Shown here: one piece after another, positions 53,438-63,897 of the stretch
Numbering within the stretch: position 1 is the first letter of the stretch
How the letters are laid out: every line of letters starts with the position of its first letter
Source of the DNA: Sphingobacterium puteale
Lineage (GTDB): Bacteria; Bacteroidota; Bacteroidia; Sphingobacteriales; Sphingobacteriaceae
Assembly: GCF_003627955.1 (NCBI RefSeq)
Contig: NZ_RBWS01000018.1
Location: 102,520-166,519 of the forward strand
Length of the DNA: 64,000 nucleotides
Direction of reading: 5' to 3'
The notes under the pieces: generated by a model
Seen by the model: only the letters and a program-made list of their open reading frames with translations
Told to the model about the DNA's origin: nothing
Database searches by the model: none
Program-made: the position numbers and the translations under genes

Positions 53438-54136
53438 GTGGCTAGATTAACAAAAAATCAAAAAGCGGCACTATCCAAAATTGAAGCTGGTAAAGCATAC
53501 TCTTTGAAAGAAGCTTCGGCTTTAGTTAAAGAAATCTCATTGACCAAATTTGATGCTTCTGTGGATATCGACGTTCGTTTGGGCGTAGATCCTCGTAAAG
53601 CAAATCAAATGGTGCGTGGTATTGCAACATTACCTCATGGTACTGGTAAAACTGTTCGCGTTTTAGTTTTGTGTACTCCTGATAAGGAAGAAGAAGCGAA
53701 AGCGGCAGGTGCAGACTACGTAGGTTTAGATGATTACATCAGCAAAATTGAAGGTGGTTGGACTGACGTTGATATCATTATTACTATGCCTAGTGTTATG
53801 GCTAAAGTTGGTAAATTGGGTCGTATTTTGGGTCCGAGAAACTTGATGCCTAACCCTAAAACTGGTACAGTTACAACAGAAGTTGGTAAAGCTGTAACAG
53901 ATGTAAAAGGTGGTAAGATCGATTTCAAAGTTGACAAAACCGGTATCATCCATACTTCTATTGGTAAAGCGTCGTTCGATGCAGATAAAATATATGATAA
54001 CGCATTAGAGGTATTACAAACTCTAGCACGTTTGAAACCATCTGCAGCTAAAGGAACTTACTTTAAAAGTATTCACATTTCCTCAACTATGAGTCCTGGT
54101 ATTCATATTGAGACTAAATCAGTAGCAGGTATTTAA
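53438..54136 (+). CDS. rplA: Ribosomal protein L1
   Basis: This 232-residue L1-stalk protein starts with GTG (53438), the only candidate that gives the conserved start MARLTKNQKAALSKIEAGKA. Conserved regions include VRLGVDPRKANQMVRG and GKLGRILGPRNLMPNPKTGT. The start lies 22 nt after rplK. L1 proteins often repress their own operon by binding the mRNA leader; the rplK leader is the place to expect that. Confidence 0.98.
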   Translation: MARLTKNQKAALSKIEAGKAYSLKEASALVKEISLTKFDASVDIDVRLGVDPRKANQMVRGIATLPHGTGKTVRVLVLCTPDKEEEAKAAGADYVGLDDYISKIEGGWTDVDIIITMPSVMAKVGKLGRILGPRNLMPNPKTGTVTTEVGKAVTDVKGGKIDFKVDKTGIIHTSIGKASFDADKIYDNALEVLQTLARLKPSAAKGTYFKSIHISSTMSPGIHIETKSVAGI

Positions 54137-54138
54137 TC

Positions 54139-54657
54139 ATGAGAAAAGAAGAAAAACAAGAAATTGTTCAAGCTTTAGCCGAACAGATTAAATCTTACGG
54201 TAACTTCTATATTGCCGATACTGCTGAGTTGTCAGTTGAAAAAGTGAATAACATTCGTCGTAAATGTTTCGAGCAAGGTATCGAAATCAAAGCGGTAAAA
54301 AACACGTTGATCAAAAAAGCATTGATCGAAGCTGGTGTTGACGAAGAAGATATATTTGGAACACTTAAAGGTGCTTCTACAATGTTATTTTCTGAAGTTG
54401 CAAACGCACCTGCGAAATTGATCAAAGAGCTTCGCAAAGCTGGTGACAAACCAGTATTGAAAGCTGCTTATATTGAGCAAACGGCATTCGTTGGAGATAA
54501 TCAATTAACTGCATTAGTTAATCTTAAATCTAAAAACGAACTTATCGCTGATGTTATCGCTGCATTGCAGTCACCTGCGAAAAATGTTATTTCGGCTCTT
54601 CAATCAGGAGGAAATACTGTTGCAGGTTTGGTAAAAGCTTTAGAAGAAAGAGGTTAA
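54139..54657 (+). CDS. rplJ: Ribosomal protein L10
   Basis: This 172-residue stalk-base protein begins only 2 nt after the rplA stop, implying translational coupling. It contains the conserved VKNTLIKKAL segment and a C-terminal helix (about 145-172) that binds L7/L12 dimers. No unusual features. Confidence 0.97.
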   Translation: MRKEEKQEIVQALAEQIKSYGNFYIADTAELSVEKVNNIRRKCFEQGIEIKAVKNTLIKKALIEAGVDEEDIFGTLKGASTMLFSEVANAPAKLIKELRKAGDKPVLKAAYIEQTAFVGDNQLTALVNLKSKNELIADVIAALQSPAKNVISALQSGGNTVAGLVKALEERG

Positions 54658-54736
54658 CGAATCCTCTAGAACAAGAATTATTCGTTACAATTTAATTAAC
54701 AATTTTTACAAAGTACATTCAAAAATTCAAAATAAA

Positions 54737-55114
54737 ATGGCAGATTTAAAACAACTTGCTGAACAGTTAGTTAACTTAACAGTAAAAGAAGTTAAAGAAT
54801 TAGCTGATATCTTAAAAGACGAGTATGGCATCGAGCCTGCTGCTGCTGCTGTTGCTGTAGCTGCTGCTCCAGCTGAAGGTGGTGCTGCTGCTGCTGAAGA
54901 GAAAACTTCATTTGACGTTATCTTGAAAGAAGCTGGTGGTCAAAAATTAGCTGTAGTTAAATTGGTTAAAGATTTAGCTGGATTAGGCTTGAAAGAAGCT
55001 AAAGATTTAGTTGACGGAGCACCTAAAGAATTAAAAGCTGGTGTATCTAAAGACGAAGCAGAAGCTTTGAAAAAACAATTAGAAGAAGCTGGTGCTGTTG
55101 TTGAGATTAAATAA
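54737..55114 (+). CDS. rplL: Ribosomal protein L7/L12
   Basis: This 125-residue stalk protein has an N-terminal dimerisation region (1-31), an Ala/Gly-rich hinge (about 32-54), and the globular domain with KTSFDVILKEAGGQKLAVVK and GLGLKEAKDLVDGAPK. The 79-nt gap after rplJ and the hairpin after the gene are in keeping with its higher copy number. Confidence 0.98.
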   Translation: MADLKQLAEQLVNLTVKEVKELADILKDEYGIEPAAAAVAVAAAPAEGGAAAAEEKTSFDVILKEAGGQKLAVVKLVKDLAGLGLKEAKDLVDGAPKELKAGVSKDEAEALKKQLEEAGAVVEIK

Positions 55115-55140
55115 TCTCAACTAATTAGCCCGAAAAGGTT

Positions 55141-55170
55141 TAGACTCTGACGATTTTTCGTCAGAGTCTA
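55141..55170 (+). terminator. Hairpin between rplL and rpoB (partial terminator or processing site)
   Basis: A perfect 12-bp stem TAGACTCTGACG / CGTCAGAGTCTA has a short loop and is followed by TTCCTATTT rather than a clean T-run. In many bacteria this gap attenuates or processes the transcript so that rpoB is made less than rplL. Confidence 0.6.
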
Positions 55171-55282
55171 TTCCTATTTATATCAATACGCCACTATGCT
55201 GTGTATATGCTGGGCACAGTGGACATGTGGTTTACAGCATGCATGTAAGCGCAGTTTTTTTAAAACTAAAATTCATATTCCC

Positions 55283-58200
55283 TTGGCAAACAATAATATT
55301 CAACAAGAAAGAATAAACTTTGCGACAAGTAAGAAAGTATTGGAATATCCAGATTTCTTAGATGTGCAATTGGAATCTTTCAAGGAGTTTTTTCAATTAG
55401 AAACTACTTCTGACAACCGCCATCAGGAAGGGCTGTTCAAGGTATTCTCGGAAAACTTCCCTATTTCTGATTCAAGAAACATTTTTGTGCTAGAGTTTTT
55501 GGATTATTTCATTGATCCACCACGTTATGATATCCAAGAGTGTATCGAACGCGGCTTGACTTATAGCGTTCCTTTAAAGGCTAAGTTAAAGTTATCTTGT
55601 AATGATGAAGAACACGAAGATTTCGAAACTATTGTTCAGGATGTATATTTAGGGACTATCCCTTATATGACTCCTAAAGGTACTTTCGTGGTAAATGGTG
55701 CAGAGCGTGTCATCGTATCGCAATTACACCGTTCACCGGGCGTTTTCTTTGGTCAAAGTAGACACACAAATGGTACTAAACTTTATTCTGCAAGGGTAAT
55801 TCCTTTCAAAGGATCTTGGATCGAATTCGCAACAGACGTAAACAACGTCATGTATGCTTATATCGACCGTAAAAAGAAATTCCCGGTTACTACCTTATTG
55901 CGTGCTATCGGTTACGATTCGGATAAAGATATCCTGGAATTGTTCGATTTAGCGGATGAAGTAAAAGTTAGTAAATCTGGTCTTAAAAAATATGTTGGTC
56001 GTCGTCTTGCGGCTAGGGTATTGAAAAAATGGGTAGAAGATTTCGTGGATGAGGATACGGGTGAAGTAGTATCCATCGACCGTAACGAAATTATCCTTGA
56101 GCGTGAAACTGTTCTAGAAGAAGATCACATTGATTTGATCATCGAAGCTGGCGTTAAGTCTATTATTTTAGCGAAAGACGATGACTCAAACAATGCGGAT
56201 TATTCTATTATATATAATACTTTACAAAAAGATACATCCAACTCAGAAAAAGAAGCGGTAGAGCATATCTATCGTCAATTGCGTAATGCTGAACCACCTG
56301 ATGAGGAAACTGCTCGTGGTATTATCGACCGTTTGTTCTTCTCTGATAAACGTTACGATTTGGGCGATGTAGGTCGTTACCGTATCAACCGTAAATTGAA
56401 GTTGGGTACTCCGGATGATACGAAAGTATTAACACGTGAGGACATCATCGCAATTGTGAAGTATTTGATCAATTTGATCAACTCTAAAGCCGAGGTCGAT
56501 GATATTGACCACTTGTCAAACCGTCGTGTACGTACTGTAGGTGAACAATTATATGCTCAGTTTGGTGTTGGTCTATCTCGTATGGCTCGTACAATCCGCG
56601 AGCGTATGAATATCCGTGATAACGAGGTGTTTACACCGACCGATTTGATTAATGCACGTACACTTTCGTCGGTAATCAATTCGTTCTTCGGTACAAACCA
56701 GTTGTCTCAGTTCATGGACCAAACTAACCCTCTTGCTGAAATTACGCACAAGCGTCGTTTGTCAGCTTTAGGTCCAGGTGGTCTTTCTCGTGAGCGTGCA
56801 GGCTTCGAGGTCCGTGACGTTCACTATACACACTATGGGCGTCTTTGTACAATTGAAACACCGGAGGGTCCAAACATCGGTTTGATCTCTTCGTTGGCTG
56901 TACACGCGAAAATTAACCACTTAGGTTTTATCGAAACTCCTTACCGTAAGGTAAAAGATGGAGTTGTTGTGGTTGACGAACCGGTCGTATACTTATCTGC
57001 TGAAGATGAAGATGGAAAAACAATCGCACAAGCGAATGCTTTGTATGATGACAAAGGTAATTTCGAAGATGCGAAAGTAAAAGCCAGATATGAGGGTGAC
57101 TTCCCAATTATCGAGCCTAATATGCTTGATTATATGGACGTTGCTCCAAACCAAATTACATCTATTGCGGCTTCATTGATTCCTTTCTTGGAACATGATG
57201 ATGCCAACCGTGCATTGATGGGATCGAACATGCAACGTCAGGCTGTGCCTGTATTGCGTCCGCAAGCTCCTATCGTAGGTACTGGTCTTGAAGGTCGTGT
57301 TGCAAAAGATTCACGTACATTGATCAATGCCGAAGGTCACGGTGTGGTCGAGTATGTAGATGCTGATGAAATTAAGATCCGTTATGACAGAAACGATGAT
57401 GATCGTCTTGTATCATTTGATGATGATGTCAGAACATATAGATTGATCAAATTCAAGAAAACCAACCAGAATACTTGTATGAACTTGAAGCCTATCGTAA
57501 GAAAAGGTCAACGAGTAGAACCAGGACAGGTACTGTGTGAAGGTTATGCTACTGAAAATGGTGAATTGGCATTGGGTCGTAACTTGAAAGTAGCGTTCAT
57601 GCCTTGGCAAGGATATAACTTTGAGGATGCGATCGTAATTTCTGAGCGTGTAGCGAAAGAAGATTGGTTTACTTCTCTTCACATTGAAGAATTCGAGCTT
57701 GAAGTTCGTGATACGAAACGTGGTGAGGAAGAATTAACCGCTGATATTCCTAACGTATCTGAAGAGGCGACAAAAGACTTGGATGAAAACGGTATTATCC
57801 GTATCGGTGCAGAAGTTGGTGGTGGCGATATCCTAATCGGTAAAATCACACCTAAAGGTGAGTCTGATCCTTCTCCAGAAGAGAAATTACTACGTGCAAT
57901 CTTTGGTGACAAAGCTGGCGACGTGAAAGATGCTTCATTGAAAACTCCACCGTCATTAAAAGGTGTTGTTATCGATACGAAGTTATTCTCGCGTGCGAAG
58001 AAAATGTCTAAAGAGGTTGAGCGTAAAACTTTAGAAAAACTAGAGGTTGCTCACGATAGAGCTGTTAAATCATTGAAAGAGCGTTTGGTTGAAAAGTTAT
58101 TCACTGTCGTGAATGGTAAAACTAGCCAAGGTGTCTACAATGTATATAAAGAGTTGTTGGTTGCTAAAGGTGCTAAGTTTACACAAAAAATCTTAGCTGA

Positions 58201-59092
58201 ATTAGATTACAACAACATCAACCCAATGGGATGGACAACTGACGAAGATAAAAACGAGTTGATCAAAATGGCCCTTCATAATTATAACATCAAAATTAAT
58301 GAAGAGCTAGGTTCGTTCAAGCGTGATAAATTCGCAGTATCTGTGGGTGATGAACTTCCATCAGGAATTGTGCAGATGGCTAAAGTTTACGTTGCTAAAA
58401 AACGTAAGTTGAAAGTAGGGGATAAGATGGCCGGTCGTCACGGTAACAAAGGTATCGTTGCACGTATCGTACGTGACGAGGATATGCCATTCTTAGAAGA
58501 TGGAACACCAGTTGATATCGTGTTGAACCCACTAGGGGTACCTTCACGGATGAACTTGGGACAGATCTACGAAACCGTATTGGGTTGGGCTGGTCAAAAA
58601 TTAGGTGTGAAGTTTGCTACACCAATCTTTGACGGTGCTGAAATGGATCAGGTACAGGATTGGGTAGCGAAAGCTGGCTTACCAAAATCTGGACGTACAT
58701 ACTTGTACAACGGATTGACAGGTGACCGTTTCGATCAACCAACGACAGTGGGTGTAATCTACATGTTGAAATTAGGTCACATGGTGGATGATAAAATGCA
58801 CGCACGTTCAATCGGTCCGTACTCATTGATCACACAACAACCGCTGGGTGGTAAAGCACAATTCGGTGGTCAGCGTTTCGGTGAGATGGAGGTTTGGGCA
58901 TTGGAAGCATTCGGTGCATCTAACATCCTTCAAGAAATCTTAACCGTGAAATCGGATGACGTGGTTGGTCGTGCCAAAACTTACGAGGCAATCGTAAAAG
59001 GTAACAACCTTCCGACACCATCGGTACCAGAATCGTTCAACGTATTGGTACACGAGTTACGTGGATTGGGTCTAGATATCACATTGGATTAA
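55283..59092 (+). CDS. rpoB: DNA-directed RNA polymerase subunit beta
   Basis: I place the start at TTG 55283, giving MANNNIQQERINFATSKKVL, where similarity to RpoB begins; the ATG at 55196 would add 29 unrelated residues. That makes 1269 residues, normal for the phylum. The rifampicin region reads FFGTNQLSQFMDQTNPLAEI and THKRRLSALGPGGLSRERAG, with the usual Asp, His and Ser wild-type residues. The C-terminus contains GGKAQFGGQRFGEMEVWALE. The gene is complete and follows the rplL hairpin. Confidence 0.98.
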   Translation: MANNNIQQERINFATSKKVLEYPDFLDVQLESFKEFFQLETTSDNRHQEGLFKVFSENFPISDSRNIFVLEFLDYFIDPPRYDIQECIERGLTYSVPLKAKLKLSCNDEEHEDFETIVQDVYLGTIPYMTPKGTFVVNGAERVIVSQLHRSPGVFFGQSRHTNGTKLYSARVIPFKGSWIEFATDVNNVMYAYIDRKKKFPVTTLLRAIGYDSDKDILELFDLADEVKVSKSGLKKYVGRRLAARVLKKWVEDFVDEDTGEVVSIDRNEIILERETVLEEDHIDLIIEAGVKSIILAKDDDSNNADYSIIYNTLQKDTSNSEKEAVEHIYRQLRNAEPPDEETARGIIDRLFFSDKRYDLGDVGRYRINRKLKLGTPDDTKVLTREDIIAIVKYLINLINSKAEVDDIDHLSNRRVRTVGEQLYAQFGVGLSRMARTIRERMNIRDNEVFTPTDLINARTLSSVINSFFGTNQLSQFMDQTNPLAEITHKRRLSALGPGGLSRERAGFEVRDVHYTHYGRLCTIETPEGPNIGLISSLAVHAKINHLGFIETPYRKVKDGVVVVDEPVVYLSAEDEDGKTIAQANALYDDKGNFEDAKVKARYEGDFPIIEPNMLDYMDVAPNQITSIAASLIPFLEHDDANRALMGSNMQRQAVPVLRPQAPIVGTGLEGRVAKDSRTLINAEGHGVVEYVDADEIKIRYDRNDDDRLVSFDDDVRTYRLIKFKKTNQNTCMNLKPIVRKGQRVEPGQVLCEGYATENGELALGRNLKVAFMPWQGYNFEDAIVISERVAKEDWFTSLHIEEFELEVRDTKRGEEELTADIPNVSEEATKDLDENGIIRIGAEVGGGDILIGKITPKGESDPSPEEKLLRAIFGDKAGDVKDASLKTPPSLKGVVIDTKLFSRAKKMSKEVERKTLEKLEVAHDRAVKSLKERLVEKLFTVVNGKTSQGVYNVYKELLVAKGAKFTQKILAELDYNNINPMGWTTDEDKNELIKMALHNYNIKINEELGSFKRDKFAVSVGDELPSGIVQMAKVYVAKKRKLKVGDKMAGRHGNKGIVARIVRDEDMPFLEDGTPVDIVLNPLGVPSRMNLGQIYETVLGWAGQKLGVKFATPIFDGAEMDQVQDWVAKAGLPKSGRTYLYNGLTGDRFDQPTTVGVIYMLKLGHMVDDKMHARSIGPYSLITQQPLGGKAQFGGQRFGEMEVWALEAFGASNILQEILTVKSDDVVGRAKTYEAIVKGNNLPTPSVPESFNVLVHELRGLGLDITLD

Positions 59093-59105
59093 TTAAGCAA
59101 TTAGG

Positions 59106-59133
59106 GCTTTGAAGGACTGCGGTTCTTCAAAGC
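59106..59133 (+). other. Hairpin between rpoB and rpoC
   Basis: A 9-bp perfect stem GCTTTGAAG / CTTCAAAGC with a 10-base loop lies in the 72-nt gap. There is no U-run, so it is more likely an RNA-stability or processing element than a terminator. Confidence 0.5.
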
Positions 59134-59164
59134 TTCTGTATAAAGCTTTAACTTTTGAATAAGT

Positions 59165-62100
59165 ATGTCTTACAAAAAAGATAATAAAATTAAAAGCAAC
59201 TTCACTTCGATTACGATCAGCTTGGCTTCTCCAGAAACTATTTTGGAACGCTCAAGTGGTGAAGTTACAAAACCGGAAACGATTAACTATCGTACCTACA
59301 AACCAGAACGTGACGGTTTATTCTGTGAGCGCATTTTTGGTCCTGTGAAGGACTACGAATGTCACTGTGGTAAATACAAACGTATCCGTTATAAAGGTAT
59401 CGTATGTGACCGTTGTGGTGTTGAAGTAACTGAGAAAAAAGTACGTCGTGAGCGTATGGGACACATCAACTTGGTGGTTCCTGTTGCACACATCTGGTAC
59501 TTCCGTTCTCTTCCTAATAAAATTGGTTATTTATTGGGACTTCCTACCAAAAAATTGGATATGATCATTTACTACGAACGTTATGTGGTTATCCAAGCTG
59601 GTATTAAGGAAGAAGATGGTATCAACTTTATGGACTTCTTGACCGAAGAAGAATATTTAGATATTTTAGATACTTTACCAAAAGAAAATCAATATTTAGA
59701 CGATAATGATCCTCAAAAATTTGTCGCTAAGATGGGGGCTGAGGCATTGGAAGATTTGTTGAAACGTATTGATTTGGATCAATTGTCATACGATTTACGT
59801 CACCAAGCTGCTAACGAGACTTCGCAACAACGTAAAAATGAGGCGTTAAAACGTCTTCATGTCGTTGAAGCTTTCCGTAGCTCACGTGAAAATATCGAGA
59901 ATCGCCCAGAGTGGATGATTGTGAAGATCGTTCCGATCATTCCACCTGAATTGCGTCCTTTAGTGCCTTTGGATGGTGGTCGTTTTGCGACTTCGGATTT
60001 GAATGACTTATACCGTCGTGTGATTATCCGTAACAACCGTCTAAAACGCTTGATCGAAATCAAGGCTCCTGAAGTAATCTTACGTAACGAAAAACGTATG
60101 CTTCAGGAAGCGGTAGACTCTTTGTTTGACAACTCACGTAAAGTGAATGCTGTTAAGACAGAAGGTAACCGTGCATTGAAGTCATTATCTGATATTTTGA
60201 AAGGTAAACAAGGTCGTTTCCGTCAAAACTTATTAGGTAAACGTGTGGATTATTCGGCTCGTTCGGTCATTGTGGTAGGTCCTCACTTGAAATTACACGA
60301 GTGTGGTCTTCCTAAAGATATGGCGGCTGAGCTTTACAAACCGTTTATCATCCGTAAGATGATCGAGCGTGGTATTGTAAAAACAGTAAAATCCGCGAAA
60401 AAAATCGTAGATCGTAAAGATCCTGTGGTATGGGATATCCTCGAAAATGTATTGAAAGGTCACCCTGTATTACTAAACCGTGCACCTACGCTTCACCGTT
60501 TGGGTATTCAGGCTTTCCAACCTACATTGGTGGAAGGAAAAGCGATCCAATTGCACCCATTAGTGTGTACAGCGTTCAACGCCGACTTTGACGGTGACCA
60601 AATGGCGGTTCACTTACCTCTAGGTAATGCCGCAGTTTTGGAAGCCCAAATCTTGATGTTGGCAGCACACAATATCTTAAACCCTGCGAATGGTTCTCCA
60701 ATCACAGTACCATCTCAAGACATGGTATTGGGTCTTTACTATATCACCAAAGGCCGTAGAACTGCTGGCGATCATATCGTAAGAGGTCAAGATATGACTT
60801 TCTATTCCGCTGAAGAGGTTATCATTGCTTTAAATGAGAAACAGATCGATCTTCACGCTTGGATTAAAGTCAAAACAAAAGTGAGACAAAAAGATGGTAG
60901 CATCGTTGATACCTTGTTAGAAACAACTGTAGGTCGCGTGATCTTCAACCAAGTTGTTCCTGATGAAATGGGTTTCGTAAACGAACTGCTTACCAAAAAA
61001 TCTTTACGTAATATCATTGGCGAGATTGTGAAGACAACGGGTATGGCTCGTGCTGCACAATTCTTGGACGATATGAAAGAATTGGGATATCAAACAGCCT
61101 TCAAAGGTGGTCTTTCTTTCAACTTGGAAGATTTGAACATTCCTGCTGCGAAAGCTGAATTGATCCAACAAGCAACGAACGAAGTTGAAGAAGTGATGAA
61201 CAACTATAACATGGGTTTCATTACTAACAACGAACGTTACAACCAAATCATCGATATCTGGACGCGTATCAACAATAGATTGACTGCACACGTTATGGAT
61301 ATTCTTTCGAACGATAATCAAGGTTTCAACTCAGTTTATATGATGTTGGATTCAGGAGCCCGTGGTTCGAAAGAGCAGATCCGTCAGTTATGTGGTATGC
61401 GTGGTCTGATGGCGAAACCTCAAAAATCCGGTACTTCAGGTGGTGAGATTATTGAAAACCCGATCCTTTCAAACTTCAAAGAAGGTTTGTCCGTATTGGA
61501 GTACTTTATCTCTACCCACGGTGCACGTAAAGGTCTTGCGGATACGGCGTTGAAAACGGCGGATGCGGGTTACTTGACTCGTCGTTTACATGACGTCGCT
61601 CAGGATATGATCGTTGTGGAGCAAGATTGTGGTGGTTTGCGTGGTATCTACACAACAGCATTGAAAGATAATGATGATGTTGTTGAACCATTATTCGACC
61701 GTATCTTGGGTCGTACTCCATTACATGATGTATTCCATCCGGAAACAGAAGAGCTGATTGTTTCTGCAAACGAAGATATCACGGAGGAAATCGCTGAAGT
61801 TATCGAGAAATCAGGTATTGAGGGTGTCGAAATTCGTACTGTATTAACTTGTGAATCGAAACGTGGTGTGTGTGCTTGTTGTTACGGTCGTAACTTGGCA
61901 TCTGGTAAACGTGTTCAATTGGGTGAAGCTGTCGGCGTTATCGCAGCACAATCAATCGGTGAACCAGGTACACAGTTGACACTTCGTACGTTCCACGTGG
62001 GTGGTACGGCATCAAATATCGCCGCTGACTCAAGCATCATTTCTAAATACGACGGTAAAATCGAATTTGAAAACGTACGTACTGTTTCGCAAACAAACGA

Positions 62101-63442
62101 TAATGGCACACATCAGGTAGTCTTAGGACGTTCTGGTGAGATTAAGATCATTGATGCACATAATAAAATCGTATTCCAACAAAATATCCCTTATGGTTCA
62201 CAGTTGTTCGTTGAGGATGGCGGTACAGTAGCTAAAGGCGATAAATTGGTCGAATGGGATCCATATAATGCAGTAATTATTTCTGAATTTGCTGGTAAAG
62301 TTGAATTTGACGCAATTATCGAAGGTGTTACCTTCCGTGAAGAGTCAGATGAGCAAACTGGTCACAAAGAGAAGGTAATTATTGAAACACGTGATAAAAC
62401 GAAAAACCCATCCATCAAGATTCTTGATAAATCGGGAGAGGTTATTCGTACCTACAATATCCCAGTAGGTGCCCACGTTGCAGTTGCTAATGGTGTAACA
62501 GTGAAAGAAGGTGGTATCCTAGTTAAAATCCCTCGTTCTACAGGTAAAACGCGAGATATCACAGGTGGTCTACCACGTGTAACGGAATTATTCGAAGCAC
62601 GTAACCCTTCTAACCCTGCTGTAGTAACAGAAATCGACGGTGTGGTAACATTGGGTGGTGTGAAGCGCGGTAACCGTGAGATGTCTATCGAGTCTCGTGA
62701 TGGTCAAATCAAGAAATACTTGGTACCTCTTTCTAAACATATTCTTGTTCAGGATAATGACTTTGTGAAAGCTGGTATGCCATTATCAGATGGTTCGATT
62801 TCTCCTGCGGATATCTTGTCGATCAAAGGTCCATCAGCGGTGCAACATTACATTGTGAATGGTATCCAAGAAGTATACCGTCTGCAAGGTGTGAAGATCA
62901 ACGATAAACACTTCGAGACCATCGTTCACCAAATGATGCAAAAAGTTAACATCGAAGATCCAGGAGATACGCGTTTCTTAGAAAAAGAAGCCGTTAACAA
63001 ATGGGATTTCATGGAAGAAAATGATTCCTTGTTCGACAAAAAAGTAGTTGTTGATGCAGGAGACTCCAATAATTTACGTCCAGGACAGATTGTTTCTTTA
63101 CGTAAGTTGAGAGAAGAGAACTCTAGTCTGAAACGTCGTGACTTAAAACTTGTAGAAGTGCGTGAAGCAATTCCGGCAACTTCAAGTCCATTGTTGCAAG
63201 GTATCACTAGAGCATCGTTGGGTACGAAATCGTTTATCTCTGCTGCCTCTTTCCAAGAGACAACAAAAGTATTGAATGAAGCTGCTATCGCAGGTAAACG
63301 TGACAACTTGTTAGGTTTGAAAGAAAACGTAATCGTTGGTCACTTAATTCCTTCTGGTACAGGTATCCGTCAATACAGCAATTTAATCGTAGGCTCTCGC
63401 GAAGAGTACGATCAATTGTTGGCTTCGAAAGAAGAAGATTAA
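59165..63442 (+). CDS. rpoC: DNA-directed RNA polymerase subunit beta'
   Basis: This 1425-residue subunit has N-terminal zinc ligands Cys66, Cys68, Cys81 and Cys84 (YECHCGKYKR and CDRCGVEV). The catalytic NADFDGD loop is at 472-478, with the three Mg-binding aspartates. A second zinc site lies in the CESKRGVCACCYGRNL region, and the trigger loop contains EPGTQLTLRTFH. The ATG at 59165 gives MSYKKDNKIKSNFTSI, the Bacteroidota start. It is last in the operon and followed by a terminator. Confidence 0.99.
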   Translation: MSYKKDNKIKSNFTSITISLASPETILERSSGEVTKPETINYRTYKPERDGLFCERIFGPVKDYECHCGKYKRIRYKGIVCDRCGVEVTEKKVRRERMGHINLVVPVAHIWYFRSLPNKIGYLLGLPTKKLDMIIYYERYVVIQAGIKEEDGINFMDFLTEEEYLDILDTLPKENQYLDDNDPQKFVAKMGAEALEDLLKRIDLDQLSYDLRHQAANETSQQRKNEALKRLHVVEAFRSSRENIENRPEWMIVKIVPIIPPELRPLVPLDGGRFATSDLNDLYRRVIIRNNRLKRLIEIKAPEVILRNEKRMLQEAVDSLFDNSRKVNAVKTEGNRALKSLSDILKGKQGRFRQNLLGKRVDYSARSVIVVGPHLKLHECGLPKDMAAELYKPFIIRKMIERGIVKTVKSAKKIVDRKDPVVWDILENVLKGHPVLLNRAPTLHRLGIQAFQPTLVEGKAIQLHPLVCTAFNADFDGDQMAVHLPLGNAAVLEAQILMLAAHNILNPANGSPITVPSQDMVLGLYYITKGRRTAGDHIVRGQDMTFYSAEEVIIALNEKQIDLHAWIKVKTKVRQKDGSIVDTLLETTVGRVIFNQVVPDEMGFVNELLTKKSLRNIIGEIVKTTGMARAAQFLDDMKELGYQTAFKGGLSFNLEDLNIPAAKAELIQQATNEVEEVMNNYNMGFITNNERYNQIIDIWTRINNRLTAHVMDILSNDNQGFNSVYMMLDSGARGSKEQIRQLCGMRGLMAKPQKSGTSGGEIIENPILSNFKEGLSVLEYFISTHGARKGLADTALKTADAGYLTRRLHDVAQDMIVVEQDCGGLRGIYTTALKDNDDVVEPLFDRILGRTPLHDVFHPETEELIVSANEDITEEIAEVIEKSGIEGVEIRTVLTCESKRGVCACCYGRNLASGKRVQLGEAVGVIAAQSIGEPGTQLTLRTFHVGGTASNIAADSSIISKYDGKIEFENVRTVSQTNDNGTHQVVLGRSGEIKIIDAHNKIVFQQNIPYGSQLFVEDGGTVAKGDKLVEWDPYNAVIISEFAGKVEFDAIIEGVTFREESDEQTGHKEKVIIETRDKTKNPSIKILDKSGEVIRTYNIPVGAHVAVANGVTVKEGGILVKIPRSTGKTRDITGGLPRVTELFEARNPSNPAVVTEIDGVVTLGGVKRGNREMSIESRDGQIKKYLVPLSKHILVQDNDFVKAGMPLSDGSISPADILSIKGPSAVQHYIVNGIQEVYRLQGVKINDKHFETIVHQMMQKVNIEDPGDTRFLEKEAVNKWDFMEENDSLFDKKVVVDAGDSNNLRPGQIVSLRKLREENSSLKRRDLKLVEVREAIPATSSPLLQGITRASLGTKSFISAASFQETTKVLNEAAIAGKRDNLLGLKENVIVGHLIPSGTGIRQYSNLIVGSREEYDQLLASKEED

Positions 63443-63464
63443 TCGTTAATCGATTATTTCATAT

Positions 63465-63497
63465 AGAAGGTCCAAGTGTATGCTTGGACCTTTTTTT
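63465..63497 (+). terminator. Intrinsic terminator of the rplK-rpoC operon
   Basis: A perfect 10-bp stem AAGGTCCAAG / CTTGGACCTT with a 6-base loop runs into seven T. It lies 24 nt after rpoC. Confidence 0.92.
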
Positions 63498-63865
63498 ATT
63501 GGCTGATTTCATTGGCCGAAAGAACCTTCAGTCCACTTTCATTGTTGCTGGTGTCTGCGAAATCATCAAGATTTTGTTTTTGGACAACACTGGACTAACT
63601 AATATATTGTCTGGGAATCTGTGAGGATCAGAAATGGATATTGGTTAAATTTTGGTATCGTTATGAACTCCCGCGTTTCTGTTATGCGCTATATCGGAAG
63701 GATAGAGCTTCTTATTCTCTAACGGATAAGAAATGGAAGTATTTATTGATTCTGATTTGTGTTTTAGGTACTCTTTTATAGCTATCTCCAATAGTCTTTC
63801 CTTGAAATAATCTCCCAATGTTACAGTAGGTTAACGTGGATATTAAAAAATAATAAACAAAAGGC
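63498..63865. other. Non-coding stretch after rpoC
   Basis: I see no frame with protein-family features, no RNA gene and no repeat in these 368 bases. Short frames are scattered and unsupported. Confidence 0.4.
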
Positions 63866-63897
63866 TTGGAAGTTTGCCCGAAAACTCCCTATCTTTG
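63866..63897 (+). promoter_or_regulatory. Promoter of the operon beyond the window
   Basis: TTG (63866-63868), a 21-nt spacer and TATCTTTG (63890-63897) match the primary-sigma consensus. By the usual gene order the next operon could be rpsL-rpsG-fusA, which is inference. Confidence 0.65.

Noticed and set aside
55196..55282. ATG start for rpoB 29 codons upstream
   Set aside because: The extension has no similarity to RpoB; the TTG at 55283 gives the expected N-terminus.
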